The notes under the pieces: model-generated
Database searches by the model: none
What the model was told of the DNA's origin: nothing
What the model saw: the letters and a program-made list of their open reading frames with translations, nothing else
Program-made: the position numbers and the translations under genes
From: Actinomycetes bacterium
GTDB taxonomy: Bacteria > Actinomycetota > Acidimicrobiia > Acidimicrobiales > JAMCPL01
Assembly (NCBI GenBank): GCA_021816935.1
Contig: JAKAWR010000011.1
Span: forward strand, 43,796-107,795
DNA length: 64,000 bases
Direction: 5' to 3'
Shown here: positions 55,537 through 64,000 of the stretch, one piece after another
How positions within the stretch are numbered: the stretch's first letter is position 1
Layout: each line of letters opens with the position of its first letter

Positions 55537-56424
55537 TCAGCGGGCCAGGTGGCCTGTCGTGCGGGCAATCGCCAGAACCGCAAGAAGGTTGTACGTTGCA
55601 TGAGCAAGGATCGTCGTTCCGATCCTCCGGGTCTTGTACGCCACCGCGCAAAGGAGGATGCCGAAGGCCGCAAGGCCGGCGAGCTGTAGACCCTCGACAT
55701 GCGCCAACCCGAACAGCACCCCCCCGACGACGATTGCAGCCAGCGGGCCCAGCCTGGGCCCGAGCCGCTCTCCGAGCCGGAGAAGCGAAGCGAATAGGAG
55801 GCCCCGGAAGAACAGCTCTTCCACCACAGGCACCACCCCCACAACGAGCACGGCAAGAATCGTAAGGTCGGCACCGGGAAAACCACTGGTGAGGTGGCGG
55901 GCAGGAGCAGATAGGCGCTTGCTGAGGTCGTGAACGTGGCCCACGAACGGCAGGTAGACAAGAGGGTTCAGGATGTACTGGCCCACGGCTCCCATCAGGG
56001 GGCCGACCAAGATATCTACACGCCGAAAACGGAGCCCCATGTCGTGGGCCACCCTGCCTGTGCCGAAACGCCTGCTCGCAACCGCCACGGCTACCAGGAA
56101 GCCAGCCCAGATGCCTATCAGTCCCAGGATCTCGGTGCGGGGACTGTAAGCATCGATCGGTTGCCCACGCTTGCCTGCGGCTGCCTGACCCGCTACGACC
56201 AGCACGGTTGCCACCGCCTCGGCCAGCACGAAACCTCCGGCCGCAATCGCCAGCCACATCGCTGCCTGCCGCAGCGTAGATTCACCTTCGCCCGACGTCT
56301 CCGCCGCAGACGTCTCGCCCGTGCCGCCAGCGCGTTGCGCGCCGGCAGCGCCGTCCGCCTCTGCAAGGCCGCTCGCCCCGCCCGCTATGTCGTAGCCTTC
56401 ATCGTCGCGCACCTGCTCGTTCAC
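55537..56424 (-). CDS. CPBP family intramembrane metalloprotease
   Basis: A 295-residue membrane protein of the CAAX/bacteriocin-processing (CPBP, Abi) family: motif 1 VEELFFRGLLF with the paired Glu and Arg, motif 2 FGLAHVEGL, and a terminal HATYNL segment. Members process prenylated or bacteriocin-like substrates or act in stress signalling. The N-terminal 60 residues are Ala/Gly/Glu-rich and low complexity. GTG at 56424 is chosen because a longer reading overlaps the ftsH region; it is divergent from ftsH and its stop adjoins the next gene. Confidence 0.85.
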   Translation of the reverse strand: MNEQVRDDEGYDIAGGASGLAEADGAAGAQRAGGTGETSAAETSGEGESTLRQAAMWLAIAAGGFVLAEAVATVLVVAGQAAAGKRGQPIDAYSPRTEILGLIGIWAGFLVAVAVASRRFGTGRVAHDMGLRFRRVDILVGPLMGAVGQYILNPLVYLPFVGHVHDLSKRLSAPARHLTSGFPGADLTILAVLVVGVVPVVEELFFRGLLFASLLRLGERLGPRLGPLAAIVVGGVLFGLAHVEGLQLAGLAAFGILLCAVAYKTRRIGTTILAHATYNLLAVLAIARTTGHLAR

Positions 56425-56512
56425 CCGCGACAACGTTAGCCGCACGTGGAGTGCGGCCTCACGACACCCTCCGATGCACGCCATGGTCGCGCAGGGCGTA
56501 ACATTGAGGGTG

Positions 56513-58678
<2,166 letters not shown>

Positions 58679-58813
58679 GCGGCTTACCGCCACCTCTCCG
58701 GTCGCCCCGTTAGCGCCGTGCCGCGAGGCCAGTTGGCCCTTCGGACAAGGACCGCCCCGGTAACCAACTTGCCGCTCCCCTTTCCCGAGGCCCCGTTTGT
58801 CCCTGTATCCCTT

Positions 58814-59545
58814 TCAGGGCAGGGTTATGCCGAGTCCTACGCTTGCCTGGATGACCGGCCCTCCGAACGCTTCCTCTGCCTCGGAGAGGATCTCGTCGGC
58901 GTCGTCGACGGGCAGGTGATGCGTGATCATGAGGCGCTTCGGCCGGATTGCCGACGCCATCCTGCCCGCCTGGCGACCGCTCAAGTGCTTGTACTGGTCC
59001 TCGTAGGGGATCGAGGAGGTCGCTTCGCAGATGAAAAGGTCCAGATCGTCACCGAGCACCGTCGGCGACCACGCAGAGCCAGTGTCCGCGCTGTACCCCA
59101 CCGCTACCCCTCCGCAGTCAACCCGGACTGCAAGAGTCCCCTCTATGTGGTCGGTGGCGAAAAACGAGAGAACCATGGGCCCAATCCCGGTCTTGTCCCC
59201 ATCTGCCACCTCTTCCCACTCGAAGGCAGGCCCGGACGCGTGCTGCACCATCTTCCGCAGTCCTGCCGGCGCGATCAGGCGGAGCGGTAGAGCACGGCCT
59301 ACCGTGAACTTGGTCGATACCGCGATACCTTCGATGTCGCTCCAATGGTCCGGGTGCGAGTGGGACAGGAACACGGCGCTCAGCTCATCGAGGGAGAAGA
59401 ACCGCTGGTAGTTGGCGTAGCTGCCTGAGCCGGCGTCTACCAGCAACGCTGTCTGCGACTCCCAGTCCTTCACCATGTAGCTGCTTGCCGCCCCGCCTCT
59501 CCCCTGATGGCTGCCATCGCATCCGAGCACCGTCACGGTCAGCAT
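58814..59545 (-). CDS. RNase Z-like metallo-beta-lactamase hydrolase
   Basis: A 243-residue MBL-fold protein starting MLTVTVLGCDGS, with SHSHPDHWSDIEG as metal motif and GYSADTG later. It resembles the RNase Z/ElaC and arylsulfatase-like group of MBL proteins, which in actinobacteria sits beside murI and rph/rdgB genes. Without the exosite typical of tRNase Z, activity on tRNA is uncertain. The ATG at 59545 overlaps the murI end by seven bases. Confidence 0.82.
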   Translation of the reverse strand: MLTVTVLGCDGSHQGRGGAASSYMVKDWESQTALLVDAGSGSYANYQRFFSLDELSAVFLSHSHPDHWSDIEGIAVSTKFTVGRALPLRLIAPAGLRKMVQHASGPAFEWEEVADGDKTGIGPMVLSFFATDHIEGTLAVRVDCGGVAVGYSADTGSAWSPTVLGDDLDLFICEATSSIPYEDQYKHLSGRQAGRMASAIRPKRLMITHHLPVDDADEILSEAEEAFGGPVIQASVGLGITLP

Positions 59546-60429
59546 GGCGTTTCTTTCCCGCCAGCCGCCTTTCGCGGACCCCCCAGCTTGCCCGGAGTTC
59601 GTAAGTTGCCCGACCCCGAAAGGTTGTCCCACTCGATAGCGTGAACCGGGCCCAGGTCCTCACCGAGCAGCATCGTCCCCTCCCCTCGAAACCAATCTGT
59701 GTCGCCCGACGAAAAGAACAACCGCCTGCCCTGTCCGGTCCGGCCCGCCGCCGCTCCGTCGCCATCCAGCACCCTGCGAATCTCGAACGCCGTCTCATCG
59801 GCCGACGACACGAGGGTCACGTCCCTGCCCATCACCTCGGAAATCGTCCGCGCGAGGAACGGGTAGTGGGTGCATCCAAGGAGCAATGCGTCAATCTTCT
59901 CCTCCTTGAGTGGGGCAAGCAGTCGTTCTGCCAGGACAGTCACCTGCTCGGATCTCATCTCCCCCCTTTCGACGAACTCCACGAAGCCCGGGCACGCCGC
60001 GCACGAGAGCATGAGGCTCGGATCCATCTCGCCGATAACCTTCTGGTACGCGCCCGAAGCTATCGTGCCGATCGTTCCTATCACCCCGACCCGCCCAGTC
60101 GCAGTCGCGCGCTGCAGCGACCTCGACCCCGGCTCTATGACGCCGATGACAGGCACGCCCAGGCTGCCCACCGAAGGGTCGTTCTCGAGAGCCGCCGCCG
60201 CGGTGTTGCAGGCGATCACGATCATTTTGACGTCGTGCTCCATGACGAGCCAGCGTGCGATCTGGAGGGAGTACTCGCGCACCTGGGCAAGCGGGCGGGG
60301 TCCATACGGGTAGCGGCCCGTGTCGCCCACGTACACGAGATCCTCGTGAGGAGCCAAGTCGATGACGGCCCTCGCCACAGACAGCCCGCCGAAGCCGCTG
60401 TCGAACATCCCAATCGGGCGATCATCCAC
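59539..60429 (-). CDS. murI: glutamate racemase
   Basis: Glutamate racemase supplies D-glutamate for peptidoglycan. The 296-residue enzyme has IGMFDSGFGGLSV at the N-terminus, the two catalytic cysteines in VIACNTAAA (near 73) and LLLGCTHYP (near 185), and VYVGDTGRYPYG. The GTG start at 60429 is preceded, nine bases upstream, by the stop of a 15-codon frame. C-terminal 40 residues are less conserved and overlap the downstream MBL gene's start. Confidence 0.94.
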   Translation of the reverse strand: MDDRPIGMFDSGFGGLSVARAVIDLAPHEDLVYVGDTGRYPYGPRPLAQVREYSLQIARWLVMEHDVKMIVIACNTAAAALENDPSVGSLGVPVIGVIEPGSRSLQRATATGRVGVIGTIGTIASGAYQKVIGEMDPSLMLSCAACPGFVEFVERGEMRSEQVTVLAERLLAPLKEEKIDALLLGCTHYPFLARTISEVMGRDVTLVSSADETAFEIRRVLDGDGAAAGRTGQGRRLFFSSGDTDWFRGEGTMLLGEDLGPVHAIEWDNLSGSGNLRTPGKLGGPRKAAGGKETPC

Positions 60430-60438
60430 CGGTCCAGT

Positions 60439-60486
60439 TTAGAGTCTCAGCAGATACACATGCCGGGCGAATTGGCGCTTCGCCAT
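60439..60486 (-). CDS. putative 15-aa leader frame upstream of murI
   Basis: This 15-codon frame, MAKRQFARHVYLLRL, starts at 60486 after an AGAG sequence five bases upstream and ends nine bases before the murI GTG. It aligns with the start of the 75-codon frame upstream of pyrG (MTKHCFARDSYRLRL). A GGCGAA/TTCGCC stem (six base pairs, seven-base loop) lies inside. Whether it is translated is unknown. Confidence 0.35.
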   Translation of the reverse strand: MAKRQFARHVYLLRL

Positions 60487-60528
60487 ACCTTCTCTTGGCA
60501 CATCCGAGTTCTCCGTGGGTAGCCCAGT

Positions 60529-60690
60529 TCACGAGGTGACGGGGTAGAGCTCGAGTACGGCGAGATGGAACCAGATCGCGGTCTTGAAGTGCTCCCGGTT
60601 GTGGTAGCCGCGCGCGGACACCCGGACCTGCTCGACAGGCGAGTTCAGGCCCTCCGCTCCGGCGTTGCTCACACGGTGAGCGAAGTACGA
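60529..60690 (-). pseudogene. C-terminal remnant of an ISL3-type transposase
   Basis: On the minus strand about 50 codons read SYFAHRVSNAGAEGLNS, then a basic segment and HNREHFKTAIWFHLAVLELYP, ending in TGA at 60531-60529. This is the conserved end of DDE transposases of the ISL3 family (the SN..AEGLNS region and the FR/YHN.E.FKTAI(Y/W)FH motif). An in-frame stop just upstream (near 60685) and the lack of the rest show it is a decayed fragment. It separates murI from the AT-richer genes. Confidence 0.75.
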
Positions 60691-60693
60691 CCG

Positions 60694-62058
60694 TCAGCCC
60701 GGCCCCTCGTGGCGGGCCAAGGTGTGTGCCGCATCGATCACGGGGGATCCCCCATCCTCGCAGTAGTTAGCAAATACCATCTCTCCGGAAGGCAGGACAC
60801 CAACTGCCTGGTTAGCGTAGCTAGGAGAGCAACCAGTCATACCACCGGGCGCACTAGCCGGTCCGAATGCCATTGTCTCGCTTGCACCTGGGGCGAGGGT
60901 AGTAGAAGGGCTGGCAGGGCATGTCTCAATGACCATAGGAGGTGGCTCGCCCATGCAACCATATCCAGGGAAATCGTTTACTCCTGGTATAGGTCCCGGA
61001 AGAGATGGATTCGGCCTTGCTGCTATTATCCCCGTAAAATCTGGGGCATTCAAGTATATATCATAGATCGGATCAGTTGTGCTGTGATTGGTTAGAGTAA
61101 CCTTGAATGCAGGGAATCTGACGCTTGAGGACAACTCCGGTACGGTGGTAGACGTTACCTGTAGCGTAGCATTGATGTCTGCCGGCATTATCTTTGTAGT
61201 GACCGGAGGTGCAGTGGCTTTGACAACCTTTCCGTCTGGTGCCGTCGCTGTCACAAAAGCGACCATGGCTACTTGCGACGGAACCGGTTGTGAAGAAGAT
61301 GCTTGACGATAGCCAATACCAAAACTGGCTTTCAGGCTGGTGCCTGGTGCCAGGATGCTCTTCATGGTGTTGATATGACAGGTACTAATGGTGCAGTAAC
61401 TAGTCTTGGTGGTGATACGACAGGCTATCGTGCCAGATGCAGGCATATAATATCCATGAGGACAGTAAAACACGGGAGGTTGTGGAACTCGTTCTGGGAT
61501 TTTGCCCGAATTGTACCCAATTACCACAATGCCCGGCGCAGTGCTATAGGAATTATCGGCTGGTGGTGGAATTACAGATATATGCAGTGTCGTATCCGTA
61601 AGGGGAACCTTGCCGTAGTTTCTGACCGTGACAGTGTTGTTGACAGATGAAATATATGTACGATTGATGTCCTCCACGACCTTTTCGGGCATTTTAGAAA
61701 CAATCTGGGGATCAATACCTTCCCCTGCATCCAATACCGGCGAACTGGTTGCCAGCCGTACTGAAAGCCTCGCCACACCATGAGCCTTGCCGGGGCTAGC
61801 CGTGGTTGTGGGATGCTTGCCGCTTTGGTGGTGACCTGTCAGGTGCCGTACGGTCGGTGTTCCGCTCACCCTCGTTGTGGCCGAGATGGCAAGCCAAGAG
61901 CCTAGGCCTGCCGCAAGGAGCAGTGCTGCCGCGATCACGAGCCAGATCCGTGTTCCACCAGAGGTGTCCCTAGCATGGCCATAACCGAAACCAGCCACCG
62001 GTCGCAAGGAGGCAATCCTTCTACAATCTACGGTACTCTCTAGGAAGCGCACGGTCAT
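60694..62058 (-). CDS. membrane-anchored extracytoplasmic protein of unknown function
   Basis: A 454-residue protein with a short cytoplasmic N-terminus, one membrane helix at about 38-59 (IWLVIAAALLLAAGLGSWLAI), a His/Thr/Ser-rich linker and an extracytoplasmic part of two or three beta-sandwich-like modules, for example NNTVTVRNYGKVPLTDTTL, which resembles DUF11/CARDB-type repeats. Cysteines are clustered, suggesting disulfides. Codon usage is less GC-biased than in neighbours. The start overlaps the stop of the upstream gene by four bases (ATGA), so the two are probably translated together. No homolog is recognised. Confidence 0.6.
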   Translation of the reverse strand: MTVRFLESTVDCRRIASLRPVAGFGYGHARDTSGGTRIWLVIAAALLLAAGLGSWLAISATTRVSGTPTVRHLTGHHQSGKHPTTTASPGKAHGVARLSVRLATSSPVLDAGEGIDPQIVSKMPEKVVEDINRTYISSVNNTVTVRNYGKVPLTDTTLHISVIPPPADNSYSTAPGIVVIGYNSGKIPERVPQPPVFYCPHGYYMPASGTIACRITTKTSYCTISTCHINTMKSILAPGTSLKASFGIGYRQASSSQPVPSQVAMVAFVTATAPDGKVVKATAPPVTTKIMPADINATLQVTSTTVPELSSSVRFPAFKVTLTNHSTTDPIYDIYLNAPDFTGIIAARPNPSLPGPIPGVNDFPGYGCMGEPPPMVIETCPASPSTTLAPGASETMAFGPASAPGGMTGCSPSYANQAVGVLPSGEMVFANYCEDGGSPVIDAAHTLARHEGPG

Positions 62059-64000
62059 CCACCCGATCCACTTGCTTGTGACGGCATGCAGTCGACGCCA
62101 CTATTTTGGAACTGTGCTGTGCTGTAAGCTCCACTCCAGCTGTTTACATCTACAGTCGCACTGCCAGCGACATACGGCGGGCCACTATTCGGATAACCTC
62201 CCCTGCAATAGGCGTAATATCCGAGATATCCAGAGACGCTGTCATCGCCGTAGATTGAACTTTGCAATGGGCTTGTGTTCGACTGGTTCTCCGCCTCAAT
62301 AAAGAAGTTGGGATAGGTTCCAGCGGCGACCGCGGGAAATGCCGCGTCATAGACTGAGGTTGGAAGGCCACAGGTTGCTACTTGGGACTGATTCGCGTAG
62401 TATGCCGGGTTGACGAGAAGCGTCTGCGCTCGGATGCCCTCTGCCCAGCCCTGTATCATCGGCACAAGCTCACTACAGGTCGGCATATATGTCCCGCCTG
62501 ACGGTGAAGCCCAGCCCTCCGGATCGAGTAGAAGATAGCTGGGAAGGTACGCCCCTGCCTGGTCCTGGGTGTCATGCTCTGCCGCCCAGACCATCTCTCC
62601 GGCTGCATTGTAGCCCGCCGTTTGGCCGACACAATTGGTGGGAGTAGGAGACGACGTGCAGTTGGCCGCAATGCCTGGACCACCGACTGTCCACAAGGAT
62701 AGCCAGAATACATCGTAGTCCCAGTGGCTCATTGCACACTCTGTGTACTGGTCGATAAAGTAGGTCTGAGTCGGGCACCCAACATTAGATGAACCCGTGA
62801 CAAGCCATGGACAAGCATAGTTATCTTGCATGTACTGTAGCCAGTCAGAGCATTTCCCGGAAACCGTTCCCGGCCCGGTCCAGTTGTCGTTAAATACAGC
62901 ATCAACACCGGTCGACGTGTCGACGTACACCCCGACACCCATGGTAGGCCCTGTTTGCCAGTTGTCGAAGTTGTGGGTGCCGCTGGGCCAAAGCTCAAAT
63001 ATGACGCCGGTCATAGCTTGAGCATAGAAGTAGAACACGCCGTTCGGGTTTATCGCAAGAGAGGGACCGGCGTCTGTCTGTGGCAGTCCGTAAGAGGTGG
63101 TGTCATCCACAGGACACGACCAACTACCACATGTACCATTACCAGGATAGGTGACGCTGAAGGGGTCTCCGGTTCCGGTTCCGGGTCCACCCTCATAAGA
63201 TATGGTCTGGTGGTCGGTTGCAGAGTTCACAACAACAGATACCTGGGACGAGGTTGTGTACCCAGTGCCAAAGTACTTGAATCGCCAACGTATGCCGCAA
63301 CATGTCCATGCCTCATAGACTGAGCCGTCCGTGAATCTCCAGAAGACGTACTCGTTTCCCTGGCTGTTCATCGCGACATTTACAGCTGAGGTCGTCTCGG
63401 GAAAGTTCTGATCATGCGCGCTGAACTGTGCTCCATTGGTAGACATGTTCACCGGGGGATGCCAGCTCCCGTTTCTGTACCATGCCTCGAAGATATCGTG
63501 GCCAGTATTGCCTGTGGGCCCGCCGGCATAAAAGATGTCCTCTTGAGTGCCATCTGGGGTTACGGCTATAGACACTGGAGACCAGGTCATCCATCCAAGG
63601 AAGTGCTTGAAGTGCCAGCAGCTACCTGTATACGATTCGCAGACATCTCCGTCAGTGCAACGGTAAAAAACATATTCGTTGCCTGCGTCGTCTATTGCCA
63701 CGCTTACTGCAGAGGTGGACCTTGGAAACCCGTAACTGGTCGTCACATCGACAGGGCCGTTCCAGCTCCCGTTTCTGTACCATGCCTCGATGACGTCCCC
63801 GTTACCGGCGCGCCAGAAGACGTCCTGGTAGCCGGTATGGTTTGGTTCCGAGGCAACTGCGGGCCTCGCCCCGGAGGGTCCCCATATCCCTGGTTTGTAT
63901 GTAGAGGGGTCAGCCTCGACCATTGCATGTGGTGGAGTGCCGCTGGTTAACCACCCCGGGCAACCAGATCCTATGGCGTTTGTAGCCTGTACCTCTATAA
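62055..64000 (-). CDS. large propeller-repeat protein with C-terminal hydrolase-like domain, N-terminus beyond the window
   Basis: The frame is open to the right edge, so the start lies outside the window; an ATG at 63923 is internal to a longer reading. The visible part begins IEVQATNAIG, which resembles the end of a fibronectin-type module. About 330 residues of lectin-propeller-like repeats follow (AWYRNGSWNGPVDVTT, twice, with DVFWRAGNGDV and EYVFWRFTDGSV). The C-terminal 280 residues contain VGVYVDTSTGVD and LLLDPEGW and many Cys, suggesting a TIM-barrel hydrolase of the GH25/DUF1906 kind, but this is a guess. Codon use is AT-richer than elsewhere in the window. Confidence 0.6.
   Translation of the reverse strand, partial: IEVQATNAIGSGCPGWLTSGTPPHAMVEADPSTYKPGIWGPSGARPAVASEPNHTGYQDVFWRAGNGDVIEAWYRNGSWNGPVDVTTSYGFPRSTSAVSVAIDDAGNEYVFYRCTDGDVCESYTGSCWHFKHFLGWMTWSPVSIAVTPDGTQEDIFYAGGPTGNTGHDIFEAWYRNGSWHPPVNMSTNGAQFSAHDQNFPETTSAVNVAMNSQGNEYVFWRFTDGSVYEAWTCCGIRWRFKYFGTGYTTSSQVSVVVNSATDHQTISYEGGPGTGTGDPFSVTYPGNGTCGSWSCPVDDTTSYGLPQTDAGPSLAINPNGVFYFYAQAMTGVIFELWPSGTHNFDNWQTGPTMGVGVYVDTSTGVDAVFNDNWTGPGTVSGKCSDWLQYMQDNYACPWLVTGSSNVGCPTQTYFIDQYTECAMSHWDYDVFWLSLWTVGGPGIAANCTSSPTPTNCVGQTAGYNAAGEMVWAAEHDTQDQAGAYLPSYLLLDPEGWASPSGGTYMPTCSELVPMIQGWAEGIRAQTLLVNPAYYANQSQVATCGLPTSVYDAAFPAVAAGTYPNFFIEAENQSNTSPLQSSIYGDDSVSGYLGYYAYCRGGYPNSGPPYVAGSATVDVNSWSGAYSTAQFQNSGVDCMPSQASGSGG

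Overview
The window is high-GC bacterial DNA with dense, often overlapping genes and frequent GTG starts. The minus-strand run at 2.6-10.3 kb (tlyA, NAD kinase, recN, pyrG, Nudix hydrolase, xerD) keeps the order of the Mycobacterium tuberculosis tlyA-xerD neighbourhood. Together with an actinobacterial-type SOS box by lexA and secreted proteins built of repeats of a kind I associate with Acidimicrobiia, this points to an actinobacterium, probably Acidimicrobiia or a relative. The species cannot be named from the sequence.

Layout. 0.1-2.6 kb: a beta-propeller-like repeat protein, a site-2-type M50 protease and a TraR/DksA zinc-finger protein. 2.6-12.1 kb: the conserved core-gene block plus a lysine/alanine-tailed protein and a HAD phosphatase. 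12.1-16.3 kb: two MFS transporters (the second coupled to an untracked 49-residue membrane protein), a stand-alone AsnC ligand domain and a leucine-rich-variant repeat protein. 16.5-20.8 kb: tRNA-His, tRNA-Arg, vapBC, a secreted or anchored trypsin-like protease with a cytosolic zinc ribbon, a small membrane protein and tRNA-Lys. 20.8-36.2 kb: mostly carbon metabolism (GH2 glycosidase, malic enzyme, methyltransferase, amidase, class III CoA-transferase, galactokinase, glycerol kinase with a TetR regulator, aminotransferase, Gfo/Idh/MocA oxidoreductase). 36.4-42.4 kb: a complete five-gene peptide ABC importer. 42.7-44.6 kb: a frameshifted surface protein. 44.9-48.3 kb: permease, SCP2 protein and class III aminotransferase. 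48.3-52.7 kb: a lexA locus divergent from a small membrane protein, and a dehydrogenase/metallo-beta-lactamase/metal-transporter operon. 53-60.4 kb: a large membrane protein, CPBP protease, FtsH, an RNase Z-like hydrolase and murI. 60.5-64 kb: an ISL3-type transposase remnant, then two overlapping, visibly more AT-rich genes for extracytoplasmic proteins, the second running off the right edge.

The most unusual signals are: (1) two copies of a MITE-like element with perfect 18-bp terminal inverted repeats and a 3-bp target duplication, each inserted on the stop codon of a gene; (2) short leader reading frames with a shared start module just upstream of pyrG, murI and the M50 protease, overlapping the next start in two of the three cases; (3) low-complexity Gly/Ser/Ala/Pro insertions and extensions in many conserved proteins, including XerD, RecN and TlyA; (4) the AT-rich two-gene unit beside a transposase fragment; (5) a candidate SOS-controlled membrane protein divergent from lexA.
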